From: Burkholderiales bacterium
Lineage (GTDB): Bacteria > Pseudomonadota > Gammaproteobacteria > Burkholderiales > SG8-39
NCBI GenBank assembly: GCA_026417035.1
Contig: JAOAEA010000004.1
Span: 48,614-112,613, forward strand
Length of the DNA stretch: 64,000 nucleotides
Direction of reading: 5' to 3'
In this document: positions 15,527 to 23,473 of the stretch, piece by piece
Layout of the letters: every line of letters begins with the position of its first letter
How positions within the stretch are numbered: position 1 is the first letter of the stretch
Position numbers and translations under genes: made by a program
Notes under the pieces: generated by a model
Seen by the model: the letters and a program-made list of their open reading frames with translations, nothing else
Database searches by the model: none
What the model was told of the DNA's origin: nothing

Positions 15527-17896
15527 ATGAGCGCAGTGCTGCACTCGACACCGGGCACCACGGGCGACGTCTCGAGCCGGCTCGCCTTCCAGAAGAACCT
15601 GCAGGTCGTCACCAACCGCATCCACGCGACCAGCAACATCGACGAGATCATGCTGGAGGTGAGCGCGGACATCTGCAGCCTGTTCAACGCCGACCGCCTC
15701 ACCATCTACGTCGTCGGCGAGGACAAGAACACCATCGTCTCGAAGGTCAAGACCGGGCTCAACTCGTTCCGCGACCTGAAGCTGCCGATCGCCGAGCACT
15801 CCATCGCCGGCTTCGCCGCGTTCGCGAAGAAGCTGCTCAACATCAAGGACGTCTACGACCAGGACGAGCTGCGCAGCTTCAGCCCGAACCTGCGCTTCCT
15901 GCAGGAGGTGGACAAGCGCACCGGCTACCGCACCAAGCAGATGCTCGCCGCGCCGATCCTCGACGCCCAGTCGGGCGACCTGATCGGGGTCGTGCAGCTC
16001 ATCAACTCGAAGTCGGGCGCGCCCTTCGGGCCGCTCACCGAGGAAGGCGTGCAGGAGCTCTGCCAGACGCTCGCGATCGCCTTCAAGCAGCGCCAGAAGC
16101 CGCAGATCCTCAAGACCAAGTACGACTTCCTGGTCGCCGACGCGGTGATCTCGGCCGCCGAGTTCGAGCTCGCCGCACGCTCGGCGCGCAAGAAGGCGAT
16201 CGACATCGAGGCGGTGCTGCTCGAGGAATTCCAGGTCAAGCTGCCGGCGATCGGCAAGGCCCTGGCGAAGTTCTTCGGCGTGCGCTACGAGCCGTTCAAG
16301 AACGACCGCGTCAAGCCGATCGACCTGCTGCGCAACATGAAGCGCGAATACGTCGAGGCGAACCAGTGGCTGCCGCTGGAGGAGAACAAGGAAGGCCTGC
16401 TCGTCCTCTGCCTCGACCCGGAGCGCATCAAGAGCTCGCGCATCGTCAACAACGTCTTCCCGAAGGCGAACCGGATCGTGTACGCGGTCACCACCCACCG
16501 CGAGTTCAAGGACACGATCAACCAGTTCTTCGGCGCCGAGGTCGACATGGGCGACATCGGCGACCTCCTCTCGGGCCTCGACGAGGGCGACGAGGAGGGC
16601 ATCGGCGGGCTCGGCGACGACGTCTCGGCGGCCGCGGACAACGAGCTCGTCAAGCTCGTGAACAAGGTGATCGTGGACGCCTACCAGCAGGGGGCCTCGG
16701 ACATCCACATCGAGTCCTACCCGGGCAAGGGCAAGACCGAGATCCGCTTCCGCAAGGACGGCACGCTCGTGCCCTACATCGAGGTCCCGGCGTCCTACCG
16801 CAACGCCATCGTCGCGCGGCTGAAGATCATGTGCGACCTCGACATCTCGGAGCGGCGCAAGCCGCAGGACGGCAAGATCAAGTTCAAGAAGTTCGGGCCG
16901 CTCGACATCGAGCTGCGGGTCGCGACGATCCCGGTCGCCGGCGGCGTCGAGGACGTGGTGATGCGTATCCTCGCCGCCGGCGAGCCGATCCCGCTCGACA
17001 AGCTCGGCCTCACGCCGCACAACCACACGACCCTGAAGAGCGTCATCGAGAAGCCCTACGGCCTCTTCTTCGTCTGCGGGCCGACCGGCTCGGGCAAGAC
17101 GACGACGCTGCATTCGGTGCTCGGTTACCTGAACACGCCGGAGACGAAGATCTGGACCGCGGAGGACCCGGTCGAGATCACGCAGAAGGGCCTGCGCCAG
17201 GTCCAGGTGAACCGCAAGGCGGGGCTCGACTTCGCGACCGTGATGAAGGCGTTCCTGCGCGCCGACCCGGACATCATCATGGTCGGCGAGATGCGCGACA
17301 AGGAGACGGTCTCGATCGGCATCGAGGCCTCGCTCACCGGCCACCTGGTGTTCGCGACCCTGCACACCAACAGCGCGCCGGAGTCGATCATCCGCCTGCT
17401 CGACATGGGGATGGACCCGTTCAACTTCGCCGACGCGCTGCTCGGCATCCTGGCGCAGCGCCTCGCGAAGCGGCTGTGCGCCAAGTGCAAGCAGGCGTAC
17501 ACGCCGGGCGAGGAGGAGGTGAAGGCGCTGCTCACCGAGTATTGCCAGGAGCTGCTCAACACCACGCCGTTCAAGAAGGACGCGAAGGCCGCGTTCCAGA
17601 ACGTCTACAAGGAGCTCGCCAAGCACTACGCGAACGAGAAGGGCCAGTTCACGCTCTACCGCAAGGTCGGCTGCGACGCCTGCAGCAACACCGGCTACAA
17701 GGGCCGGGTGGGCCTGCACGAACTGCTCGTCGGCAGCGACCCGATCAAGAAGCTGATCCAGGAGCACGCGCGCGTCGCGGAGATGCTGGCGGTCGCCCTC
17801 GAGGAAGGCATGCGCACCCTGAAGATGGACGGCATCGAGAAGGTCTTCCAGGGCATCACCGACATCGCGCAGGTCCGCGCGGTCTGCATCAAGTAG
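15527..17896 (+). CDS. GAF-domain type II/IV secretion ATPase (PilB/GspE-like)
   Basis: A 789-residue ATPase. An N-terminal GAF domain (about 20-185) is followed by a GspE/MshE-like N-terminal region (about 200-330), an acidic linker (LDEGDEEGIGGLGDD), and a complete secretion ATPase core. Walker A is GPTGSGKTT with Lys524. The Asp box (DPDIIMVGEMRD) and His box (GHLVFATLHTNSA) are intact, and two CxxC pairs (CAKC, CDAC) make the usual zinc site. Standard PilB is about 570 residues and has no GAF domain, so this is a sensor-fused form. No other pilus assembly genes are adjacent. The start was chosen at the ATG with a GAGGTAAGG ribosome site. It probably powers or regulates pilus assembly under second-messenger control; this is inference. 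Confidence 0.9.
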   Translation: MSAVLHSTPGTTGDVSSRLAFQKNLQVVTNRIHATSNIDEIMLEVSADICSLFNADRLTIYVVGEDKNTIVSKVKTGLNSFRDLKLPIAEHSIAGFAAFAKKLLNIKDVYDQDELRSFSPNLRFLQEVDKRTGYRTKQMLAAPILDAQSGDLIGVVQLINSKSGAPFGPLTEEGVQELCQTLAIAFKQRQKPQILKTKYDFLVADAVISAAEFELAARSARKKAIDIEAVLLEEFQVKLPAIGKALAKFFGVRYEPFKNDRVKPIDLLRNMKREYVEANQWLPLEENKEGLLVLCLDPERIKSSRIVNNVFPKANRIVYAVTTHREFKDTINQFFGAEVDMGDIGDLLSGLDEGDEEGIGGLGDDVSAAADNELVKLVNKVIVDAYQQGASDIHIESYPGKGKTEIRFRKDGTLVPYIEVPASYRNAIVARLKIMCDLDISERRKPQDGKIKFKKFGPLDIELRVATIPVAGGVEDVVMRILAAGEPIPLDKLGLTPHNHTTLKSVIEKPYGLFFVCGPTGSGKTTTLHSVLGYLNTPETKIWTAEDPVEITQKGLRQVQVNRKAGLDFATVMKAFLRADPDIIMVGEMRDKETVSIGIEASLTGHLVFATLHTNSAPESIIRLLDMGMDPFNFADALLGILAQRLAKRLCAKCKQAYTPGEEEVKALLTEYCQELLNTTPFKKDAKAAFQNVYKELAKHYANEKGQFTLYRKVGCDACSNTGYKGRVGLHELLVGSDPIKKLIQEHARVAEMLAVALEEGMRTLKMDGIEKVFQGITDIAQVRAVCIK

Positions 17897-17910
17897 GGGG
17901 GCGCGCGCCG

Positions 17911-19608
17911 GTGGCGCAGGCGGGCACGTTCGCGGATCGTGCCGTCCCCGGTGGCGCCGGGGCGGACGAGGACCTCTTCCAGCGGCTCGAGCGTCTGAAC
18001 GAGATCGGCGCGGCGCTGTCGCTCGAGAAGAACCTCGCCGCGCTCCTCGAGCGCATCCTGATCGCGGCGAAGACCATCACCCGGGCCGACGGCGGGACGC
18101 TGTATCTCGTCGAGGGCGAGGGCGAGGCGCAGCGCCTGCGCTTCGAGATCGTGCGCACCGCGTCGCTCGACATCGCGTTCGGCGGGACCACCGGCAACCC
18201 GATCGCGTTCGCGCCCCTGCCGCTGTACCGCGACGGGGCGCCCAACAACAGCATGGTGGCGGCCTACGCCGCGCTCACCGGCCGCACCGTCAACATCGCG
18301 GATGCCTACACCGAGGCCGGGTTCGACTTCTCCGGCACGCGGCAGTTCGACCAGCGCACCGGCTACCGGTCGCAGTCGTTCCTCACCGTGCCGATGAAGA
18401 ACCACGAGGGCGAGATCATCGGCGTGCTGCAGCTCATCAACTGCCAGTCGCCGGCCGGCGCCGGGATCGTGCCCTTCTCGGAGGCCGACCGGCGACTCGC
18501 CGAGTCGCTCGCCTCGCAGGCGGCGATCGCGATCACCAACCGCCAGCTCATCGACCAGCTCGAGACGCTGTTCGAGTCGTTCATCACCCTCATCAACGAG
18601 GCGATCGACGAGAAGTCGCCCTACACCGGCGGGCACTGCCAGCGGGTGCCCTCGCTCACGATGATGCTCGCCGAGGCCGTGAACGAGACGACCGACGGGC
18701 CGCTCGCGTCGTTCACCATGAACGACAAGGACCGCTACGAGCTGCGCATCGCCGGGCTGCTGCACGACTGCGGCAAGATCACCACGCCTGTGCACGTGGT
18801 CGACAAGGCGACCAAGCTCGAGACGATCTTCGACCGCATCGCGCTCGTGGACACGCGCTTCGAGGTGCTCAAGCGCGACGCCGAGATCGAGACCCTCAAG
18901 GCGAAGCTCGATCTCGCCCGCCGGCCGGGGCTGGGCGAGATCGAGCTGCGCGAGGCGAACCGGCGCCTCGACCGCGAGCTCGCCGAGCGCCTGCGGCGGC
19001 TGGACGAGGACCGGGAGTTCCTGCGCCGCGCCAACGTCGGCAGCGAGGCGATGTCCGAGGCCGAGCAGGAGCGCGTGCGCGCGATCGCGACCGCCTACAA
19101 GTGGCGCGACCCGTCCGGCGCGACCGCGAACTTCCTGTCCGACGACGAGGTGGCGAACCTCACCATCCGCAGCGGGACGCTCACGCCCGCCGAGCGCGAG
19201 ATCATCAACCACCACATCGTCTCGACGATCAAGATGCTCGAGGCGCTGCCCTGGCCGAAGCACCTGCGCAACGTGCCCGAGTACGCCGGCGGCCACCACG
19301 AGCGCATGGACGGCAAGGGCTACCCGCGCGGGCTCACGCGCGAGCAGATGTCGGTGCAGGCGCGCGTCATGGGCATCGCCGACATCTTCGAGGCGCTCAC
19401 CGCCAAGGACCGGCCCTACAAGAAGGGCAAGACGCTCACCGAGGCGCTCGCCATCCTCGGCCGGTTCAAGCTGGGCGGGCACATCGACCCGGACCTCTTC
19501 GACGTGTTCGTCCGCCGGAAGGTGTATCTGCGATACGCCGAGCAGTTCCTCGACCCCGAGCAGATCGACGACGTGGACCACGCCGCGATCCCGGGCTTCA
19601 CGCCCTGA
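17911..19608 (+). CDS. GAF-domain HD-GYP cyclic-di-GMP phosphodiesterase
   Basis: A 565-residue protein. The GAF domain occupies about 25-215. The HD-GYP domain follows, with HDCGK (His285/Asp286) and HHERMDGKGYP (Gly470-Pro472), so the catalytic signature is complete. Between the HD motif and the GTLTPAEREIINHH segment lies an extra stretch of roughly 115 residues (about 295-410), rich in Arg, Glu and Leu and probably coiled coil. Ordinary HD-GYP domains have only about 20 residues there. It starts with GTG, 14 bases after the PilB-like gene, whose stop codon is followed by a G-rich ribosome site. It is probably the phosphodiesterase partner of that ATPase. Confidence 0.9.
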   Translation: MAQAGTFADRAVPGGAGADEDLFQRLERLNEIGAALSLEKNLAALLERILIAAKTITRADGGTLYLVEGEGEAQRLRFEIVRTASLDIAFGGTTGNPIAFAPLPLYRDGAPNNSMVAAYAALTGRTVNIADAYTEAGFDFSGTRQFDQRTGYRSQSFLTVPMKNHEGEIIGVLQLINCQSPAGAGIVPFSEADRRLAESLASQAAIAITNRQLIDQLETLFESFITLINEAIDEKSPYTGGHCQRVPSLTMMLAEAVNETTDGPLASFTMNDKDRYELRIAGLLHDCGKITTPVHVVDKATKLETIFDRIALVDTRFEVLKRDAEIETLKAKLDLARRPGLGEIELREANRRLDRELAERLRRLDEDREFLRRANVGSEAMSEAEQERVRAIATAYKWRDPSGATANFLSDDEVANLTIRSGTLTPAEREIINHHIVSTIKMLEALPWPKHLRNVPEYAGGHHERMDGKGYPRGLTREQMSVQARVMGIADIFEALTAKDRPYKKGKTLTEALAILGRFKLGGHIDPDLFDVFVRRKVYLRYAEQFLDPEQIDDVDHAAIPGFTP

Positions 19609-19643
19609 ACGGCGCGGCGCCGGCGGGCGGCGCGGGGCGCGGG

Positions 19644-19991
19644 CTACTTCTTGTCGGAGGCCGCGGCCGCGGGCGCGGAGCCGCGGGTGACGTAGACCAT
19701 CAGGCCCTCGGTCGCCACCTCGATGAACTTCTCGGTGTAGCCGAGCTCCTTCAACTGCCAGCGGAACTCGTTGCCGAGCTTCGCCTTGCCGAAGAGGCCG
19801 AGCTGGCGCTCGCGCTGGAACTCGGTCGCCTGGTTGAGGACGTCCTCGAGCACCTTGGTGAGGCGCGCCTCGGAGATCTTCTTCTCGGTGGCGGCGTCGA
19901 TCGACGGCGGGTAGCGCTTGGCGAGGCTCGCCGCGAGCGTCTTGGCGAACTCGGTCACGTCGCTCTTGCCCAGGAAGGAAAACAGCCCCAT
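19644..19991 (-). CDS. conserved hypothetical protein, small and soluble
   Basis: A 115-residue protein starting MGLFSFLGKSDVTEFAKTLA, with a GGAGAT ribosome site in front of the ATG. It is mostly alpha-helical, has no membrane segment or cysteine cluster, and ends in an Ala-rich tail (APAAAASDKK). The ending FIEVATEGLMVYVTRGSAPA suggests a short C-terminal strand. I do not recognise the family. It is convergent with the HD-GYP gene (35 bases apart). Good codon structure and ribosome site make it a real gene. Confidence 0.7.
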   Translation of the reverse strand: MGLFSFLGKSDVTEFAKTLAASLAKRYPPSIDAATEKKISEARLTKVLEDVLNQATEFQRERQLGLFGKAKLGNEFRWQLKELGYTEKFIEVATEGLMVYVTRGSAPAAAASDKK

Positions 19992-20288
19992 GGTCGATCT
20001 CCGTTGTCCGGGACCCGGCGTCTCCCGCGTCCCGACCCCTGCCGCAGCCGGTCCGCGCGTTCGCGCCCCCGGCAAATGCGCTCAAGTTTATCGGCCGGGA
20101 GCGTTCTGGGCAAAACGGGCGCTGGCGCCGCGATGCAATAGTGCACAGCGACCCGGGCGGCGCCCCGGCGTCCGCGGCGACCGGCGCCTTTCGCTCTCCT
20201 GCGTGCGCCCCGCGATCGTCGGCCGCGCGGCGATGCGCTAGGATCGCACCGCCCGTGCGCGGCGCGATGGTCGCCCGCGCGCGGGGCG

Positions 20289-22058
20289 ATGCGCCGACCG
20301 ATGCTACGCAAGCTCCTCGCCGACCTCGTCCGCGGCCCGCGCCGCGCGAGCGCCCCGCCCGCCACGGCGGAAGCGGACGCCGCGCGGCTCGCCGACGCGC
20401 GGCGCCTGCTCGCCGCCGGGGATGCGCGAGCGGCGCTCGCCGTCATCGCGCCGCAGGCGGCGCGGGCCGACGCCGGCGGCGAGGCGCTGCATCTCTACGG
20501 CCAGGCGCTCGCGCAGACGGGCGCGACGGCCGAGGCGCTCACGGCGCTGCGCCGCGCGGCCTCCCTCGCCGACTCCGCCGCGCTGCGGGCCGACCTCGGC
20601 AACGTGCTGCTCCTCGCCGGGGACCTCGACGCCGCCGAGGCCGAATATCGCCGTTCGCTCGCGATCGACCCCCACTCGGCGGGCGCTTGGCACAACCTGG
20701 GCCTCCTCGAGAAGCGCCGCGGCCGGCTCGAGGCGGCCGCGCGGTGTTTCCTCGCCGCGCTGGATGCGGCACCGGAGTCCGCAGCGGCGCTCGTGGCGCT
20801 GGGGTCGATCGCGCCGCGCTTCCCGGCGATCGCCGACGAGACGCGGGCGCGGTGCACGGCCCTCGTCGCCGCGCGCCCGCACGCGGCCGCCGCGCACGAG
20901 GTGCTCGGCTTCCTCAAGCTCAAGCAGGACCTCGACGCGGAGGGCGCCGCCGCGAGCTTCGAGCGCGCCATCGCGAACGGCGGCGGGAGCTCCGACCTCC
21001 ACGGCAACCTCGGCATCGCGCTGCAGGACCTCGGCCGGGTGCCGGAGGCGATCGCGGCGTACGACCGCGCGATCGCGCTCGATCCCGGCAATACGGTGGC
21101 GCGCTGGCACCGCTCGCTCGCGCTGCTGCTCGTCGAGCGTTTCGCCGAGGCGTGGCCCGAGTACGAGCTGCGGCTCGCGAGCGAGGAGCGCCCGCGCCGC
21201 CCGGTGCCGGTGCCGCGCTGGACCGAAGCCGCGCCGCCTGCCGGGCGGCTCCTCGTCGTGGCCGAACAGGGGCTCGGCGACGAGATCATGTTCGCGTCCT
21301 GCATTCCCGACCTGGTGCGCGCCGGCGCGCGCGTCGTGCTCGAGGCGAACCCGAAGCTCGCACCGATCTTCCGGCGCTCGTTCCCCGGGGTCGATGTCCG
21401 CGCCGGCACCCAGGACGAGCCGCTCGACTGGGCGGCGCGGGCGGCCGGCATCGAGCGCTACATCGAGGCCGGGAGCCTCCCGCTGCGGTTCCGCGCGACG
21501 CGCGAGGCCTTCCCGCGGCACTCGGGATACCTCGCGGCCGACGCGGACAAGGTGCGCCGCTGGCGCGAGCGCCTCGACGCCCTCGGCGGTCGCGCGATCG
21601 GCCTTTCGTGGCGCGGCGGAACCGAGAAGTCGCGCCGCAGGCTGCGCTCCCCGGAGCTCGCCGAGCTCGCGCCGCTGCTCGCGCTGCCCGACATCCAGTG
21701 GGTGAGCCTGCAGTACGACGCGAAGGCCGACGAGATCGCCGCGCTCGCGCGCGCCTCGGGAGGGCGGCTGCACCACTGGCAGGAGGCGATCGACGACTAC
21801 GACGAAACGGCGGCCCTCGTGTGCGCCCTCGATCGCACCGTGACCGTGTGCACGGCGATCGTCCACCTCGCCGGCGCGCTCGGCCGTCCCGTGATCGTCA
21901 TGGCCCCTTACAGCCCCGAGTGGCGCTACGGTCTCACCGCCGAGCGCATGCCCTGGTATCCCTCCGTGCGCGTCCTGCGCCAGCCCGCGCGCTACGCCTG
22001 GGGGCCGCTCCTCGAGCGCGTGAAAAATGAACTCGCCCCCGCAGGGGGGCTCGGGTAA
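20289..22058 (+). CDS. TPR-repeat protein with glycosyltransferase-like C-terminal domain
   Basis: A 589-residue protein. About residues 25-290 hold tandem TPR units (for example AWHNLGLLEKRRGRLEAAARCF and LHGNLGIALQDLGRVPEAIAAYDRAI). The C-terminal half (about 310-585) resembles the heptosyltransferase/GT9-type fold seen in TPR-glycosyltransferase fusions, with EQGLGDEIMFASC, LSWRGGTEKSR, CTAIVHLAGALGRPV and SPEWRYG. The same layout recurs in the genes at 23474 and 25279. It probably glycosylates a surface protein; the acceptor is unknown, with the nearby pilin the obvious candidate. The start is the first of two close ATGs (20289, 20301). The 197-base gap before it holds no recognisable element except a weak TAGGAT box near 20239. 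Confidence 0.82.
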   Translation: MRRPMLRKLLADLVRGPRRASAPPATAEADAARLADARRLLAAGDARAALAVIAPQAARADAGGEALHLYGQALAQTGATAEALTALRRAASLADSAALRADLGNVLLLAGDLDAAEAEYRRSLAIDPHSAGAWHNLGLLEKRRGRLEAAARCFLAALDAAPESAAALVALGSIAPRFPAIADETRARCTALVAARPHAAAAHEVLGFLKLKQDLDAEGAAASFERAIANGGGSSDLHGNLGIALQDLGRVPEAIAAYDRAIALDPGNTVARWHRSLALLLVERFAEAWPEYELRLASEERPRRPVPVPRWTEAAPPAGRLLVVAEQGLGDEIMFASCIPDLVRAGARVVLEANPKLAPIFRRSFPGVDVRAGTQDEPLDWAARAAGIERYIEAGSLPLRFRATREAFPRHSGYLAADADKVRRWRERLDALGGRAIGLSWRGGTEKSRRRLRSPELAELAPLLALPDIQWVSLQYDAKADEIAALARASGGRLHHWQEAIDDYDETAALVCALDRTVTVCTAIVHLAGALGRPVIVMAPYSPEWRYGLTAERMPWYPSVRVLRQPARYAWGPLLERVKNELAPAGGLG

Positions 22059-22091
22059 CCTCCCGGCGTTTGCCGATCGCGAGTCCCGCCC

Positions 22092-22751
22092 ATGGCCTTC
22101 AGCCGCGCCGCGCCGAGCCCACGCTACCAGAGCCTCGTCGAGCTCTACCGCACGATGCACTTCGAGGGCGAGAAGTTCCTCAACATCCCGCCCGAGCAGA
22201 CCTTCCCCGGCCTCTCGCTGCCGTCGCAGGCCGGCCGCATCAAGCGGCTCATCGAGGCGACCGGCGCCGCCAACATCCTCGACTACGGCAGCGGCAAGGG
22301 CCAGCAGTACGACCTGCGCGGGATCCCCGGCCCCGACGGCGAGCGCTACGACAGCATCCAGGACTACTGGGACGTCGACTACATCCAGTGCTACGACCCG
22401 AGCTACACGCCGTTCTCGAAGCTCCCCGCGGGCAAGTTCGACGGCGTGGTGTCGACCGATGTCCTCGAGCACTGCCCCGAGGAAGACCTCCCCTGGATCC
22501 TCGACGAGATCTTCGGCTACGCCGAGAAGTTCGTCTTCGCGAACGTCGCCTGCTATCCAGCGAAGAAGCGCCTGCCCACGGGCGAGAACGCGCACTGCAC
22601 GATCCGCCCGCCCGAGTGGTGGCGCGCGCTCATCGCCGAGACCGCCACGCGCCACCCCGGCGTGGCGTGGGAGTTCTGGATCCAGTGGCGGGAGGAGACG
22701 CCCGAGGGGCCGAAGCTCATGGAAACCCGTCTTTCTTCCGAGGAGTCCTGA
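22092..22751 (+). CDS. class I SAM-dependent methyltransferase
   Basis: A 219-residue soluble protein with the SAM-binding loop ILDYGSGKGQQYD (about residues 60-72), an acidic region around VDYIQCYDPSYTPFSKL, and the VVSTDVLEHCPEEDLPWIL segment typical of class I methyltransferases. The substrate is not predictable. It sits between two sugar-transfer genes and may modify a glycan, for example by O-methylation; that is inference from position. It ends 4 bases before the next gene. Confidence 0.82.
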   Translation: MAFSRAAPSPRYQSLVELYRTMHFEGEKFLNIPPEQTFPGLSLPSQAGRIKRLIEATGAANILDYGSGKGQQYDLRGIPGPDGERYDSIQDYWDVDYIQCYDPSYTPFSKLPAGKFDGVVSTDVLEHCPEEDLPWILDEIFGYAEKFVFANVACYPAKKRLPTGENAHCTIRPPEWWRALIAETATRHPGVAWEFWIQWREETPEGPKLMETRLSSEES

Positions 22752-22755
22752 CACC

Positions 22756-23451
22756 ATGATCCGCGTCTTCATCGGTTTCGACCCGCGCGAGGCGGCGGCG
22801 TACGCGGTGCTGGCGCACTCGATCTGGGTGCGCGCGAGCGAGCCGGTCGCGATCGCGCCGCTGATGCTCTCCGAGCTGAGAGGCGTGTTCCACCGCGAGC
22901 GCCACCCGCTGCAGTCCACCGACTTCGCCTTCTCCCGCTTCCTCGTGCCCTACCTCTCGGGCTACGAGGGCTGGAGCGTGTTCATGGACTGCGACATGCT
23001 CGTGCTCGACGACATTGCCAACCTCTGGAAGCTGCGCGACGAGCGCTACGCGGTGCAGGTCGTGAAGCACGACCACCAGCCGCGCGAGGCGGTGAAGTTC
23101 CTCGGCCAGCCCCAGACCGCGTACCCGAAGAAGAACTGGTCGAGCGTGATGCTCTTCAACAACGCGAAGTGCCGCGCGCTCACGCCGGAGTACGTCAACA
23201 CCGCCACCGGGCTCGAGCTGCACCAGTTCAAGTGGCTCGGCGACGACGCCCTGATCGGCGAGCTGCCACGGCGCTGGAACCACCTCGTCGGGTACTACCA
23301 GCCGACGCGCGAGGTCTCGCTCGTCCACTACACCCTCGGCGGCCCGTACTTCGACGAGTACCGCGATTGCGAGTACGCGCCGGAGTGGTTCGCCGAGCGC
23401 GACCGGATGCTGCACGCCGAGCAGCGCCCCAAGGCCTCCGCCGCGGCCTGA
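22756..23451 (+). CDS. small glycosyltransferase with D-x-D motif
   Basis: A 231-residue protein starting MIRVFIGFDPREAAAYAVLAHSI, a typical opening of GT8-like nucleotide-sugar transferases. The metal and nucleotide-sugar motif is in VFMDCDMLVLDDI, an Asp-Cys-Asp triad. WSSVMLFNN and VHYTLGGPYFDEY are conserved-looking acceptor-side segments. It follows the methyltransferase by 4 bases, so they are surely co-translated. I am confident of the transferase fold; the sugar and acceptor are unknown. Confidence 0.8.
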   Translation: MIRVFIGFDPREAAAYAVLAHSIWVRASEPVAIAPLMLSELRGVFHRERHPLQSTDFAFSRFLVPYLSGYEGWSVFMDCDMLVLDDIANLWKLRDERYAVQVVKHDHQPREAVKFLGQPQTAYPKKNWSSVMLFNNAKCRALTPEYVNTATGLELHQFKWLGDDALIGELPRRWNHLVGYYQPTREVSLVHYTLGGPYFDEYRDCEYAPEWFAERDRMLHAEQRPKASAAA

Positions 23452-23473
23452 GCGGGGCGCGGGCGCGCCCCCG

